From: Carettochelys insculpta
Lineage: Eukaryota > Chordata > Testudines > Carettochelyidae
DNA: 64,000 bases
NCBI RefSeq assembly: GCF_033958435.1
Contig: NC_134138.1
Location: 26,628,598 to 26,692,597 of the forward strand
Direction of reading: 5' to 3'
In this document: positions 47,222 through 59,648 of the stretch, one piece after another
How the letters are laid out: each line of letters opens with the position of its first letter
Position numbering within the stretch: position 1 is the first letter of the stretch
Notes under the pieces: generated by a model
What the model was told of the DNA's origin: nothing
What the model saw: the letters and a program-made list of their open reading frames with translations, nothing else
The model's database searches: none
Position numbers and translations under genes: made by a program

Positions 47222-47783
47222 AAGGAGTCTCTCTTGGTGGTCACTTGCTAACAAGTAGGATGTCTTCTTGTCACCCTCCTATTTGTGAGCCGTTGATGGC
47301 TGATCAGCCCACTTCTGTAGCTGGAGGTCTTATCACAGAAGGGACAGGTGTTGGCAGCTATTGGAGGGGTATGGGGCAGTTTTTGCGCTGTTCTTCTTGC
47401 CTCTCCTTGACTGCACCATGGCAGGACCTCTAAAATTGTGCCGCCCTCACATGGATTATTGCTCTCCACTTGGAATGGTCCTAGGCAAGGTTCTCCCAAG
47501 TGGCGACACTGATGCTGTAGTTTTTCATGTGGGCCTTCAGCATGTCCTTATATTGCTTCATCTAGCCCCCAGTGCACCTCCATCCTTGCTTCAACTCGGA
47601 AAATAGAATCTGTTTTGGGAGGTGCTGATCAGACATCTGTACCAAGTGATCAGTCCAATGAAGTTGTTGGTGAATGATAATGGCTTCAATACTTCAATGA
47701 GGTGTAGGAAGGCTGGCTAACCTTCATGAGGTGGATTGGAATGTTGCTAATATATATACTCCAGTTGTGGATGCTCCCGATTT
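47222..47783 (-). pseudogene. LINE C-terminus with zinc finger, decayed
   Basis: The minus-strand translation in shifting frames shows the order HLVQMSDQHLPKQILFSEL, then YKDMLKAHMKNY, then the finger CPFCDKTSSYRSGLISHQR near 47290. That is the usual end of non-LTR polyproteins carrying a C2H2 finger after the reverse transcriptase. It resembles, but is not the same family as, the LINE at 50.2-54.0 kb. Several stops and frame changes are present. The right side is cut at 47783 by the insertion that follows. Confidence 0.7.
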
Positions 47784-47795
47784 TTTCCATATGAT

Positions 47796-48053
47796 TTTTT
47801 TCCCCTCCACTTTCTGATTTGCTTACCTTGATTATCTTTTGCTGATTTGTCCTCCTTGCTTACTGTTTTGTTTCTCTGTGTCTTAAATATTGAGTCTGTT
47901 CTGGTCTGGCTATGGTCTGAAGAAGTGGGTCTGTCCCACGAAAGCTCACCTAATAAACTATAAACTATAAGCTATTTTGCTAGTCTTTAAAGTGCTACTT
48001 GTCTGCTTTTTGTTTTGATGGTGTATAGACTAGCACGGCTTCCTCTCTGTTAC
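47796..48053 (+). mobile_element. Penelope-like 3' end, single orientation, 12-bp TSD
   Basis: TTTCCATATGAT at 47784-47795 recurs exactly at 48054-48065. The insert begins with 3' untranslated sequence (ctgatttgcttaccttgatt, gtgtcttaaatattgagtct). It then carries the hammerhead unit and ends with actagcacggcttcctctct. Unlike the other copies it is not palindromic, so it shows the unit in its native order and lets the palindromes be read as an inverted pair. It is the same family as 30759-30994. Confidence 0.85.
47917..47953 (+). ncRNA. Hammerhead-ribozyme-like core
   Basis: The order is CTGAAGA, A, stem strand GTGGG, loop TCTGT, stem strand CCCAC, GAAA, GCTCACCTAA. The core bases and second stem are perfect. 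The third stem is at most two pairs (A-U, G-C), so activity as a single unit is doubtful. Confidence 0.5.
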
Positions 48054-48065
48054 TTTCCATATGAT

Positions 48066-50176
48066 GTTTAGCAAGTACATGACCTGGGTGTAATGGCGTT
48101 ATCATTGAGGGAGATGTTAGTTTGATAATAGATTTGATATTGTACAGATTTATAAGAGTATAGTCAGAAAAAAATCAAGCTACAAATGAAGCTTATTTAA
48201 CATTTAAAAAGATGGTGAAAGATTTAGGCTTGTTGAAAATTTAACATACATTTTTTTCCTTCTCCTTATGCTGTAATAGAGGTTTTCTTACTTTCCTGAG
48301 TCACTTTGCACTATATCTTCAGATAGAAATAGCATGGTAAGCTCGGATTCTGCACTGTAATATTCAGCCAGTAGTAAGTAATGAACATTCTTCAAATATT
48401 CAGTACTTTTACCACATAAATGTCTGTTCTGTAAATAACCCAGAACTTCTAATTTTCCTTTCTGGGTATTTGCAGAATGTCATTCCCGTTCAAAGCAATT
48501 ATTGGAATGGCCTGATGCACTTCAGAGGTGCAGAGGTGCAGTAGGCAAAGAACAGCTGGAGGTTCCAGAGTTGGTATCTCACTTCCCTTGATGTCTGATT
48601 CAAACTGAGTAAATCAGTCTGGCAACTTCCTAGTTCCTCAAAGATCACAGCATGGCAAGTAACAGCTACCGTTCTGTGAACACAAGAGGTACATCAAACT
48701 TGTACGTAAGTAGGCATCGTTAACATTCAATGGGAGAAATATGCCATAAAGATAGATCAGGAGGCCTAAAAGTGCAATATTCAAATTGTTTTCTTAGCAC
48801 CAGGATGTGTTTGGGCTTCACACTTATGTAGTGATTCAAGACGGCGTCTTCCCTCTTTCTGAACCTGCCTGCTGCCCATTCATCTGAGCTATTCCAGGCA
48901 GAACCTGCTGGTTGTGCAGTTCTGTGTACCAGGCATGTCCTAACATTCAAAGTATTTGCAAAACTTCAGTTCCACTCAATGCAATGTTACTTGTTGGAGG
49001 TGCACCAGCTAAGAGCAGATGGAGAGTCCAGAGTTCATACTTCCCCTCCTCAGAATTCTGACAATAAAGTGAATGAATGAGTCTGTCAACAATGGAATAT
49101 TAATGGGCCAGGACAATAAAGCAGATGTAAGGGAGAAGGGGCTACTGTGGCATCCCTCTCCTTTTCTTCATCGAGTGCCATTTGCAATGTTATGCTTTTG
49201 AACATCTTAATGTATTCCTATTAGATCTATTTTAAAAGATGAAGTGATTTATTTTTACAAAAAGGTTTGCTCCTAAAAATGCCAGTTCATTGGAATTAAA
49301 AATTAAGTCTTTTATTTATTGTCGTTCAAAGGGATCTGGCTGTGGAATGAGCTCCAGAGGCACACGGATTAACCAGGAGCTTCACCACTTCTAGAATATG
49401 CCTCATAGCCTGTCTGAAAAGGCTGTACCAGGAGGAGAGATTTAAAAAACAAAACAAAACTGACCAAACATAAAACAGCTCCTCCCATGAAACAAATAAA
49501 TAAATTGTCTCCTAAAATGTATTCAACCCAAGCAGACTTTTCTATAGCCAGGAAGGGAGAAGAGCAGAGGGTTCTGTAAAGTCTTCTAAAGACCTGGACA
49601 TATAGATCACATTTATCTGGGGAATGTTTAGATGTTCTGGTGATGGGGGGGGCACTATACAAAATACTAAGAGCAGCAAAGTTATTGACTTTTTCAGCTA
49701 TTACTAAACTTGTTTGTCCATCTTTCTTTTAAATCGCTTCCCTTCCTGGATGTATATAATAGAAACACTTCTCTCTGGTCCCTCTAAGTTGATGTCTCCA
49801 ACAGGATAAAAATAATATGTTAAATCAAGTTAGCTGACACAAGTTAACTAACATGAAGTAAACTCCTCGGGAAGACAAGGCAATTTGTAGCTCCAATATG
49901 AGTTAGCAGCAGGTTGAGGTAGCCTATGGAGCACTCTATAGAAATAGACCTGCTAATTTACATGAAAACCACAAACTGCCTTATTTTACTGGGGTTTTGT
50001 CTCCAATTAGATAACTCAGATTAAGAACTTGCCTTTTATTCCTTGTGATTTGAATGTTTAGGCCACCACACCTCATCATTTGTTGCTGATTTATAATTTT
50101 CATTCATACTACTCTATGCCTTATTCCCACTATCAGGCTTTCAACCTATGTATTCTATATGAAGTCTACTAAACAA
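48066..50176. other. Unassigned DNA
   Basis: No gene or defined repeat recognised. Confidence 0.4.
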
Positions 50177-50186
50177 GGATTCAAAA

Positions 50187-53100
50187 GTAGTAGTAGTAGC
50201 ATCCTTCAGTCTACATAGACTATGGATCGCGCCCTTCATAGTTCCGTTTGGCATCCTCATTTGCAGCGTCGGCTGTGACTGTGAAGACCCACACGAGAGT
50301 GACAGTCCTTGCTGCATCTGTTGCATATGTAATGGGTGTCTGGCAGGTTCTTCCTGTGCTTTCTGTGGGCTCGCTTCTCCTTTGCTAGCTGTCTGATCCT
50401 CATCTCACCCTTCTGAAGGCCCTTGTATAGTTCCTGCCTCCATCTGCTGCGATCGTCTGCCAGCTCCTCCCAGCTGTCTGGCTTGATGTCTACTTCCCTG
50501 AGGTCTCTCTTGCAAACATCTTTGTAGCACAGCTAGGGGCATCCGGGAGGTCTTTTGCCAGAGGCAAGCTCGCCATACAGGATGTCTTTTGGGATCCTTC
50601 CATCATTCATCCTGTGGACATGGCCAAGCCAGCGGAGCCGCCGCTGCCTGAGGACGGTGTGCATAGTTGGGATTCCAGCTTGCTCAAGGATGGTAGTGTT
50701 GGACTCTCTGTCCTTCCATGATATTCCAAGGATGCGCCTGAGGCAGCGTAAGTGGAAGACATTCAACCTCTTTTCCTGGAGGGTGTACAGGGTCCAAGTC
50801 TCGCTGCCGTAAAGGAGGGTGCTGAGGATACAGGCTCTGTAGACTTGCATTTTGGTGAGAGGGTACAGCTTGTTGTTATTCCACACTCTCTCACTGAGTC
50901 TGGACAGAGTTGTGGCCGCTTTACCGATCCTCCGATTTAGCTCAGTCTCCAAGGACAGGGTGTCAGTGATGGTGGTAAACGAGGTAACCGAACTTGTGGA
51001 CGACCTCTAACGTACAGTTGTCAATGCTGATTGATGGAGAAACAGCAACGTCCTGAGCAAGTACATTTGTCTTCTTTAGGCTGATAGAGAGCCCAAAGTC
51101 CTTGCATGCTTTGGAGAACCGTTCCAGCAGCTTCTGAAGCTGGTCTTCTGTGTGTGACATGACAGCAGTGTCATCTGCGAACAGCATATCTCTGATGAGG
51201 ACTTCCCGCACCTTACATTTAGCTTTCAGCCTTGCAAGATTAAACAGTTTCCCGTCAGATCTTGTGTGGAAAAAGGTGCCCTCTGTTGAAGGTCCAAAGG
51301 TGCGTTTAAGGAGGAGTGCGAAGAAGATCCTGAACAGTGTCAGAGCAAGGATGCATCCTTGTTTGACGCTGCTCCTGATGCTGAAAGCATCTGATAATGT
51401 GCCATCGTATTGGACGGTTCCTCTAATGTCTTCATGGAAAGACTGGATCATCTTGAGTAACCGTGGTGGACATCCTATCTTCTGGAGCAGTTTGAACAGT
51501 CCATCCCTGCTGACCAAGTCGAAGGCCTTGGTTAGGTCGATGAAGGCAATATAGAGTGGCTTCCTCTGCTCCCTGCACTTCTCCTGCAGCTGCCTCAGAG
51601 AGAAGACCTGTCGACGGTAGATCTCTCTGCACGGAATCCGCACTGTGATTCAGGATACACCCTCTCAACAATCTTCTGGAGTCTGCTGAGGATGATGCGA
51701 GTGAACAGTTTACCAGTGATGCTCAGGAGGGAGATTCCACGGTAATTGTTGCAGTCGCTTCTGTCTCCTTTGTTCTTATACAAGGTTATGATGTTAGCGT
51801 CGCACATGTCCTGTGGAACCTCTCCCCCTCTCCAGCACAGGCACAGTAGCTCATGTAGGGGTTCCAGGAGAGTGTCTGTGGCACACTTGATTACCTCTGG
51901 TGGTATACCATCCTGGCCTGGGGCCTTTCCTACTGCAATGTTGTCGATGGCTTCCTTCAGTTCATCCACAGTTGGTTCCTGGTCCAGTTCGTCCATTACT
52001 GGTAAGAGTTTGACGGCATCGAGGGCTGAGTCAACCCCAATGTTCTCACGTGAGTACAGCTCGGAGTAGTGCTTGACCCAGTGCTCCATCTGTTTGGCTT
52101 TGTCAGTGATGACTTCACCAGATTTGGATTTCAGAGGTGCCATCTTGTTCTGGGTGGGTCCTAATGCCTTCTTGATGCTCTCGTACATTCCCCTGAGGTT
52201 ATCAAAGTCAGCACTGGTCTGGATGCTGCTGCATAGCTCAAGCCAGTAGTTGTTGGCACAGCGCCTGGCCATCTGCTGTACTGTTCTTCTGGCTGCTCTG
52301 AGTGCTTGCAGGGTATTCTGGCTTGGTGAACGTTTGTACTCCAGGAGCGCAGCGTGCTTTTTTTTGATGGCTGGAATCATCTCATTGGAGTTAGCTTCGA
52401 ACCAGTCATTTGTGTTTCTAGCTCTTCTTCCAAACACCAACAAGGCCATGTTGTACATTGTATCCCTGAGATGCTGCCATCTGGATGTCACATCGGCACC
52501 CCCAGGGTTGCTGCGCAGATTCTCCTCCAGGGTCACTCTGAACTTTTCTGCTCTCTCTGATTTAGCCGTCTTTCTGGCATCAATGCGGGGCCTTCCAGTT
52601 GGTTTAGAGTGGTGCAGCTTCTTGGGAATCACCTTGAGTTTGGAGCAAACTAACGAGTGATCTGTGTCGCAGTCAGCACCATGATAACTGCGTGTCAGAA
52701 GGACGTTTTTGAGGTTATCATGTCTAGCGATGACCATGTCTAGTTGATGCCAGAGTTTCGAGTGTGGGTGTCTCCATGACACTGTGTACTGTAGCTTGGT
52801 TTGGAAAAATATGTTTGTGATGCACAGATTGTGGTACGTGCAGAGTTCGAGAAGACGCTGACCAATTTCATTCATTTTTCCCACACCAAAGTGGCCTAAG
52901 CAGGAAGGCCACGAGTCACAATCGGCTCCAACTCTTGCATTGAAGTCACCCAGAATGCACAGTTGTTCATGAGCAGGTATTTGCGCTATGGCAGCACTGA
53001 GCACGTCATAAAACTTGTCTTTTGCTTCCGGTGCAGCATACAGGGTTGGGGCGTAAGCGTTGATCAAGTGGACAGGACCGGCGCGAGTTTGAAGTATGAC

Positions 53101-53985
53101 CTGAAGGAGTCTTTCTGATCCACCCATGACTAATTCCACCATTTGTAGAAGGGTGTTTCTGATGGCAAAGCCAACACCATGCTCCCTGGGTTCTTCTCGG
53201 GCTTTACCCTGCCAGAAAAAAGTGTAGTCCTTTTCCTTTAGAGATCCCAAATCTGCGAGATGTGTCTCTTGCAGAGCAGCAATGTCAACTTGGAGCCTCT
53301 TCAGTTCCTCATTGATGACGGCGGTCTTTCGGGTGTCGCTGATGTCCTGAAGATCTTCAGTCAGACCTGTCAGCATGGTCCGCACATTCCAGCAAGCAAG
53401 CTTGAAACTTTGATGGTTGCCTTTTCTTGTTGATTTTCTTATTGGTTTGCCTGGTGCTCAGCTTTCAGGTCACTTGTCGGGTTTGGGAACCTTAAGCCTC
53501 ATGCACCCAGTGAGGCAGGTGAACTGTGGCGGGACAGTACCCTATTGGCTGGGGGTTGCCCAGCTTGAGGTGGGTGGTGAGTGTCCAGTGAGATGCGACG
53601 ATCTCTCCCACCATCGGAGGCAACCCCTGGTGCTCGTTCTCTACGCCAATCGAGCAAGAGCTTATAACCAGTATCTGTTACCTCCCATGTTGGTTCAACG
53701 CTGTTAGCGATGCTGGAGTACCTCTCCAGGCGCGAGCTTGGGTGATTATTGGGACCCTGGGCTGCCCAGACACTAGTGTTCCCCTCTTGGCTTTACTGAT
53801 ATAGTCCAAAGGACAGGATAACCTTTACCTCTGGTACCAGCTCAGCTGCAGGAGTTGCCAGGTCAATGCCAGGAGTTGGCACAGAACCGCCTTGGGACTC
53901 CCCTCCGGATTTTCTGTCAGGGTTTACTCCCTTAGCCTTGCTCCTTTCCAGGATAACCCACAAGGCAGTGGGACATGGAGAACGT
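50187..53985 (-). mobile_element. Almost complete 3.8-kb LINE with 10-bp TSD
   Basis: GGATTCAAAA lies at 50177-50186 and again at 53986-53995. The minus-strand element has about 550 bp of 5' untranslated sequence (53430-53985), one long coding region and a short 3' end closing in a (CTA)n tail (plus strand gtagtagtagtagc at 50187). The length, single coding region, apurinic-type endonuclease and C-terminal zinc finger mark a non-LTR retrotransposon of the RTE or I/Jockey side. I cannot fix the clade by eye. Confidence 0.88.
50257..53430 (-). pseudogene. LINE endonuclease-reverse transcriptase with C2H2 finger, two frameshifts and one stop
   Basis: The first 596 codons (from 53385 leftward) are open. 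LACWNVRTM opens the endonuclease, followed by LQETHLAD, NAYAPT, ILGDFNARVG (about residue 145) and TDHSLV (about residue 240). The reverse transcriptase starts near KAPGQDGIPPE and NNYRGISLLS, and continues with IDLTKAFDLVSRDG and the intact catalytic box MLFADDTAVMS (near 51175). The C-terminus has YGSETWTL, RRLRWLGHVHRMND and a finger YICNRCSKDCHSRVGLHSH (near 50300). Breaks are a net frameshift near 51610, another near 50985 and a TAG near 50535. The first ATG is at 53376; the frame upstream starts after a stop near 53470. The damage is light, so the copy is young. Confidence 0.9.
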
Positions 53986-53995
53986 GGATTCAAAA

Positions 53996-56900
53996 ACTGG
54001 ATCCAAATCAATATTCCCCAAATTTCAGGGGGCTGGATTTTGGTCAATTCACTCAGAAAATTTGTCTTTGAACAAAACTTAGATTTAGGTTTTTGGTTCA
54101 TGCCCTTTATTATATGAAGTGGTGTGTTTGTGTCTCTTATTAAATGATTTTGCATTAACCTTAACTAACAATTTCAGTACAAATAGCAGGGGAATTTTAT
54201 GTTTTATTCACTCAAGCATGAACAACCCACACCTTTTCCAATTTTTTCCCTTTATGACAATTTTTGTGGTATCTCAGAGTACGCCAAAATATGTTATAAT
54301 TAAAGCCAGTGAAGATACTTTAAAGAGAGATGTTTTTGTGTATATGGACCCTCCATTTGAAATAATCCTGATCAACCAGATATAGGAAGGGTCTATTTGT
54401 CCTTTCATGGGAAGAACAAGGACACATGCGTTAGCAGAACTAGGGTTTATGATCTAGATGTCCTCATACATCATGGGTGAGATTCACTCCCATGCAAAGG
54501 GCCAGCAGAGATCCTATGCACCATTGTAAGTTGCAACGCAAGCCCTACTTTGATAGTTTAAATGAGACTTGTGTGGGGGTTTTACTCACCATGAGGAGCA
54601 AGGTAAATGTATAGCTGTTATTTTCTGTGCCTTGTTAAATCCTGATTCCTGCCTTTCCTCTCAGCTTCCTTATGATAGAAAATGTCCAGCATCCTTGCTC
54701 ACTGAGCCATATGACTCAGAAGCAAAATCTGAGTTGGTCTCAAGCTTGTGGGACTGATGTCTGTTGATGCCTAGTGTTGGACTGGTGAGAAGACATATGC
54801 GCCAGTTCAAACAGGATAAAGTCATCTTATCTGTGAGCTAATTCACTGGTTTCCCCATTCCTCACAATGACACCCGCTGGTTACAGGTTAATTGTTAACC
54901 TTCTCAGTAGCACCTACTGCCTTGTGTCCACACATCTATTAAGAAATAATACGACACTTAGATCAGAAGGAAATGGAGTCTGTTGCAGCCCTTCATCTTT
55001 CTTTTTCCCCATTCAGAACGACCAGACCTGGATAAGTAGAGCTGTTAAAAGAAATGTCTCACACCAAAGATGTGGTTGGTTGTGACTGAGATCCAATAGA
55101 ATCTGGCTGTTTATTTTTTGGGGAGTGACTCACTGTACATAGGGGATCCTGGAAAAAGTGTTTCTTTTGCACCCTTCTTTGGAGCAACCAGCTTTGCTTC
55201 ACAATGCAGAACTTTTCCCTTTTTTGTCCTGAAATTCAGGTTGACCACAACAGATAAAAAGTAGCTGTAGTCAAGATGGAGACTTGGTTCTCCACAGTCA
55301 CCAAAGAGGACCTGGACCAGTGGGGAGCTTTATGCACACACGAATTCTCTAGTTGCTGCTTAAAGCATGGCTCCTTGTGCCTTTGCTCTTACATCAGAGT
55401 CATCACCTAAAGCATACAGTATACCTTAGGTATGGGTATGAGTTGTAACTTTCTGCATGCAAGCACCTGTGTTCATGCACCCTGAACTTGTGTGCCCCAG
55501 GCAGGCATTTTGCTCACAGAGATCCTGCATGCAGCAGTTTTCAGAATGTGTGCCTTGGTATTGCTATACAAAAGCCCCTGTCATAAACATTGAAATAAGT
55601 TTTCTTCCTCATTTAAAAAACTCATTGAATTCAGTATGGGACAAAAATGTGGCTCTGAGTGAACACACAAGAAAAAAATACTAACTTTACTATACATGAG
55701 ATTAAGACTTCAGATGAGACGTTACCACAGATGAGACAAATCCTGCGTTGGTCTGTGCTAAGAATTGGAGGTGGGGTAAAGCTTCCCACAAGCAGTGGGT
55801 CGGAATTTCACTGTACCATTGGATGACAGAGATCACTAAGACAGAGAGAGAAAACTTGACAAGACAAAATGGTGTAGCTTTGGACATGTCCAGCCCCTAA
55901 ACAGGCAGTGGTCTACATTGCCATCAGCTGCACCAGCTAGCCTGGCAGAGACTTAAAGGAACAATCAACAATTCCTTGGGTCATCTCTTGGCATCTCACC
56001 CCTGCAGATAGCTGTGAACTGAGGTTGTCCTCTCTTCTCTCATTTGGTGGCAGCCAAGTCTAGGTGTAGCTCTCTTACAGGCTTCCAATCTTTGGCTGAT
56101 GCTAGGACCTCAGTGCACAGCACTGGGATTTCAGAGACTTGAATTCACAGCTTTGCCAGGGGCCTGCTGTGGCCTTAAGTGAGTCACTTTCTCCTTTAAC
56201 AAAATGGTGCTGACAATAGTGAGCTTCGCAAAGTGCTTCGAGAGCTTCAGTTGGAAAACTCCAGGTAACAGTTAAGTAGTGTTAAATGAAAACCTCACTT
56301 TGTATTGTAGAGCAGGGACCTCCCTAGGTCCCCTCCATTTTAAGCCCTCTTTCATGAATAATAATTTTCAGCTAGTGGCTAAAGAATACCTGTCCTCTTC
56401 ACTTCCTCACCATTTGGGAAAGGGCAAACCTTTCTATTCCCCAACACAAGAAAACAAACAAACTTCCCATGTGATTGATAGGAAAAACCTCAATGAACCA
56501 GCCTGGCTCTAATTACTACATAAATACAGTCCCCAGACTGAGACCAAGTGCTCCTGAGACCCTCTCATGAGGCCTCGGTAAACCAGGGCAATCTTGGAAG
56601 CCTACTCAGCAAATGATAAATGAAAAAGTGATGAAGTCAGGCTGTCACTTGCTGTGAGGTCTGAAGTCTACATCACACAGTAGGAAGTTCTTAGTGAAGA
56701 TTTATTTCTAATATGTTAGCCGCTACTTTCAAAAGCCAAACATGACAATGATGGAAAGAGTCTTTGGAACCAGTGTTGCCATGCTCCATCATTGTTAACC
56801 CACATTAAAATCTCATTCACTCAATCTGTACCAGCGCTACAGGATTTTGACCAGTTCGACATAATGGAATATTGATTTGTTAATTTACTAAAACGGTTTT

Positions 56901-57229
56901 TGCTTTATTTTGAATCTTGCTCTTAGTCTTTGTATGAGTCCTGTAATAACTAATATACTACAGTTGAATAGCAAAACAAAAAAAATGAAACTTAGTTTTG
57001 AGAGGTTTAAGCATAAGGGAAATTATTTTCAGGAGCACCAACACCCCATTTGCAAGAGCGATTTAGCTTCCTAAATATCTGTCACTTTTGAAAGTGGGAT
57101 TTAAGGTCCTAAATTACTTAAGTGACATTGAAAATATTATCCAGAGTCTATTGTTTTGTTTGTGTGGGGAATGTGGTCTTACATTTTCAATGTTTTTTTT
57201 CCCTTGAAATGGGAATATATCAGTTGGTT
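53996..57229. other. Unassigned DNA
   Basis: No gene or defined repeat recognised. The short open frames carry no motif. Confidence 0.4.
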
Positions 57230-57318
57230 TAATGAGCATTGCAGCACTTCATTAATAAACTCCCAACACCCTACTTACGATCCTCCCTTCGAAGTAGGGA
57301 GGTAGTGTAGACAAGCCC
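57230..57318. mobile_element. MITE right-end fragment
   Basis: It ends cttcgaagtagggaggtagt followed by gtagacaagcc, a worn version of the GTCTACAC terminus on the right side. It is preceded by ttcattaataaactccc, which matches the interior style of the foldback elements at 32-36 kb. No left end is present. Confidence 0.45.
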
Positions 57319-57357
57319 ACTCAGTTAAGGATCATAATAAGAAAGAAGTTTTTATTA

Positions 57358-57396
<39 letters not shown>
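57358..57396 (+). repeat. (AAT)n microsatellite
   Basis: Thirteen or so uninterrupted AAT units. Confidence 0.95.
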
Positions 57397-57397
<1 letters not shown>

Positions 57398-58977
57398 GAC
57401 CCATTAGTACAGTAGATGGAAATGGTAGACTTTTTAATAATAATTCAGAAAGGTAAAAGTATTAAATATTTGTTCTGTATTTGGGACAAACACATGATGT
57501 AGCCATATCATACACTAGCACACTTTCTTTTCCACTAATATATCAGGAGGGTGATAAATAACATCTACTAAAGATATATGTTTTTAATTCAGCAAAGCTG
57601 GATAACCAACATCAGAGAGTTTAAAAAGAGCTGGCTGAGGAGCTTTCTGACATACTACAGTTGTATTTTCAATGTGTTGGAGCAGTATAAAAGTATTAGA
57701 TGACTGAGAGAAAACTAATATTGTAAAGTTTAAAACAGGGTAGTTATAGTCCTGTCAGACTGACACTGACCCTGGAAAGGATAATGGAGCAGTTGGTATG
57801 GCTCCAAGTTAATAAGGAATGAAAACAGGGTTATAAAATTAATGCCAATCAATATAGATTTATGGAAAATAGATCCTCTGAGAAGAGATTTTTTCAATAA
57901 AATAGTAAATTTAGTTTATAAAGATAATAATGTTGATGAAACATACATAGACTTCTGTAAGTTATATACTCAGTACTGTGTGTCATTTTGATTAAAAAAG
58001 TAGAATCACGTAAAATGAGCATGTCACATCAAGGAGATTAAAAGATGGGTGATAGTTCTTAAAGTGTAAAGGGGAAAGTCATTATCAAACAGGTGTGTGT
58101 TTCTAGTAGAGTCCCACAGTCATTGGTTGTTGGCTCTATGCTATTTTACTTATTTAATGTCCAGGACGAAGACAGGAGATCCTCACTGATCAAATCTGCA
58201 GGTGACAAAAGCTGGGGAGAGCACTGGATAATGAAAAAGATGCTCACTGATATAGAGCGATCTCATTCACCTATTAAGCTGGGTGCAAGCAAGCAATATG
58301 CCTTTTTAATATGGATCAGTGTTAATGTGTGCATCTGGGAACGAAGAATGTGGGCCATACTTTGCAGGTGGGAGACAATCACCATCTTAGTGTTGTCTCT
58401 CACTGGGTCTCAGCTTCTCCTGAGTGACCCTTCCTAGTTTTCTCTCAGTCAGGTCAGTTCGTGGACCATCCTCTCAGCCAGATTGGTTCCCACTTTTACC
58501 TCTGGCAGCCCTTCCCTTTTTTGGGGATTGGTTGTTTTCTTAGAGGCAGCCTGGTGTTGGGCTATTCTACCATTGCTTTCTCAGACCTTTGTGCCTCTTC
58601 TTTCCTTGTCCGTGCTTTCTCCTTTCTAGAAGACTTTGTTTCCTGTTGGTTGCACTTGTGGGTACCTGCCTCCATGATTGGCAGCTCTGGCTACAGCAAG
58701 GGGTTGTGATCAAACTGCTTCTTTGTAAACAGACGAGACTTTCTGCCCTTACCTCAATGCTCAGTATGGGGTTTGTAGAATCCATTACTGGGACCAGGGA
58801 TTCTGAAAAACATGTCAGGTTGTGGTGGATAATCAGCTAACCATGCACTCCGAATACAAATCTATGTCCAAAAGGGCAAATGGGATCTTTGGATGCATAA
58901 AGGCTGGACTGTTGGGTAGAAGTAGAAACATTATTTTACCTCTATATTGGCAGTGCCACAACCACTTCTGGAATACT

Positions 58978-59174
58978 AAGAAGTCCTGTGACACCTTATA
59001 GACTAACAGGTATTTTGGAGCATAAGCTTTCATGGGCAAAGACCCGCTTCGTCAGATGCATTAGAAGTGGGTCTTTACCCACAAAAGCTCATGCTCCAAA
59101 ATATCTGTTAGTCTATAAGGTGCCACAGAACTTGTTGCTCTCGAAGATACAGACTTACACAGCTACTTCTCTGA
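58978..59174 (-). mobile_element. Penelope-like palindrome, 12-bp TSD, inside CR1
   Basis: TTCTGGAATACT at 58966-58977 recurs exactly at 59175-59186, so both boundaries are fixed and the host CR1 frame rejoins when it is removed. The left arm aagaagtcctgtgacacctt mirrors aaggtgccacagaacttgtt around a centre near 59065. The right arm ends with agctacttctctgat. The minus-strand unit has a near-intact hammerhead core. Confidence 0.88.
59018..59055 (-). ncRNA. Hammerhead-ribozyme-like core, one stem mismatch
   Basis: On the minus strand: CTGACGA (variable seventh base), A, GCGGG, TCTTTG, CCCAT, GAAA, GC, TTAT, GC, TC. The second stem has one mismatch and one G-U pair. The rest of the core is intact. 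Confidence 0.45.
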
Positions 59175-59648
59175 TTCTGGAATACTGTGTGCCCACAATT
59201 CAAAAAAGATGCTGATGCTCTAGAGAGGGTTCTGAGAAGAGCTATGAGAATGACTAAAGGATAGAAATCTTGCCTAACAGTGATAGACTCAAACAGCTCA
59301 ATCTATGTCGCTTAACAAAGGGCAGGGGACTGGTTTACAGCAATAAGTACTTACATGGGGTTAGTCTAGCAGAGAAAGGGATAGTATGGAAGTTGAAGCT
59401 AGAGAAATTCAGACTGGAAAAAAGGCAAACATCTTTAAAGGTGGGAGTAATTTAACCAGTGAAAAGAAAACTATAAAGTACACGGTGGATTCTCCATCAC
59501 TGACAATTTTAAAATAAACTGGGAGGTAGTTCTAAAAGATTGGTTCTGGGAAGTATTTTAGGTACATTTGATGGTCTGTGTTATGGTTGACCTAAATGAT
59601 TACAATGGTCCCTTTCTGGCCCTGGAATAGAAGAACCTCTGAATCTCT

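Larger units (their letters stand above)
57720..59640 (+). pseudogene. Old CR1 reverse transcriptase, decayed and interrupted
   Basis: Conceptual frames give QYRFMENRSS (near 57860), YIDFCK (near 57945), DPH/SNLQVTKAGE, an echo of the FADDTKL box (near 58190), GIFGCIKAG (near 58890), then VCPQFKKDADALERVLRRA (near 59190). They end in a CR1-like tail (tggtccctttctggccctgg at about 59605). Many stops and shifts show age. Sequence at about 58370-58790 is not CR1 and looks inserted. The Penelope-like element at 58978-59174 splits the coding region exactly between CHNHFWNT and VCPQFKK. Confidence 0.8.

Noticed and set aside
50533..50952. Separate small gene encoding a 139-residue protein
   Set aside because: It is the C-terminal part of the LINE polyprotein, separated by a frameshift and ended by a premature stop.
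58370..58790. Endogenous retrovirus or LTR inserted in the old CR1
   Set aside because: No paired long terminal repeats, primer-binding site or retroviral protein motif is visible here or elsewhere in the window.
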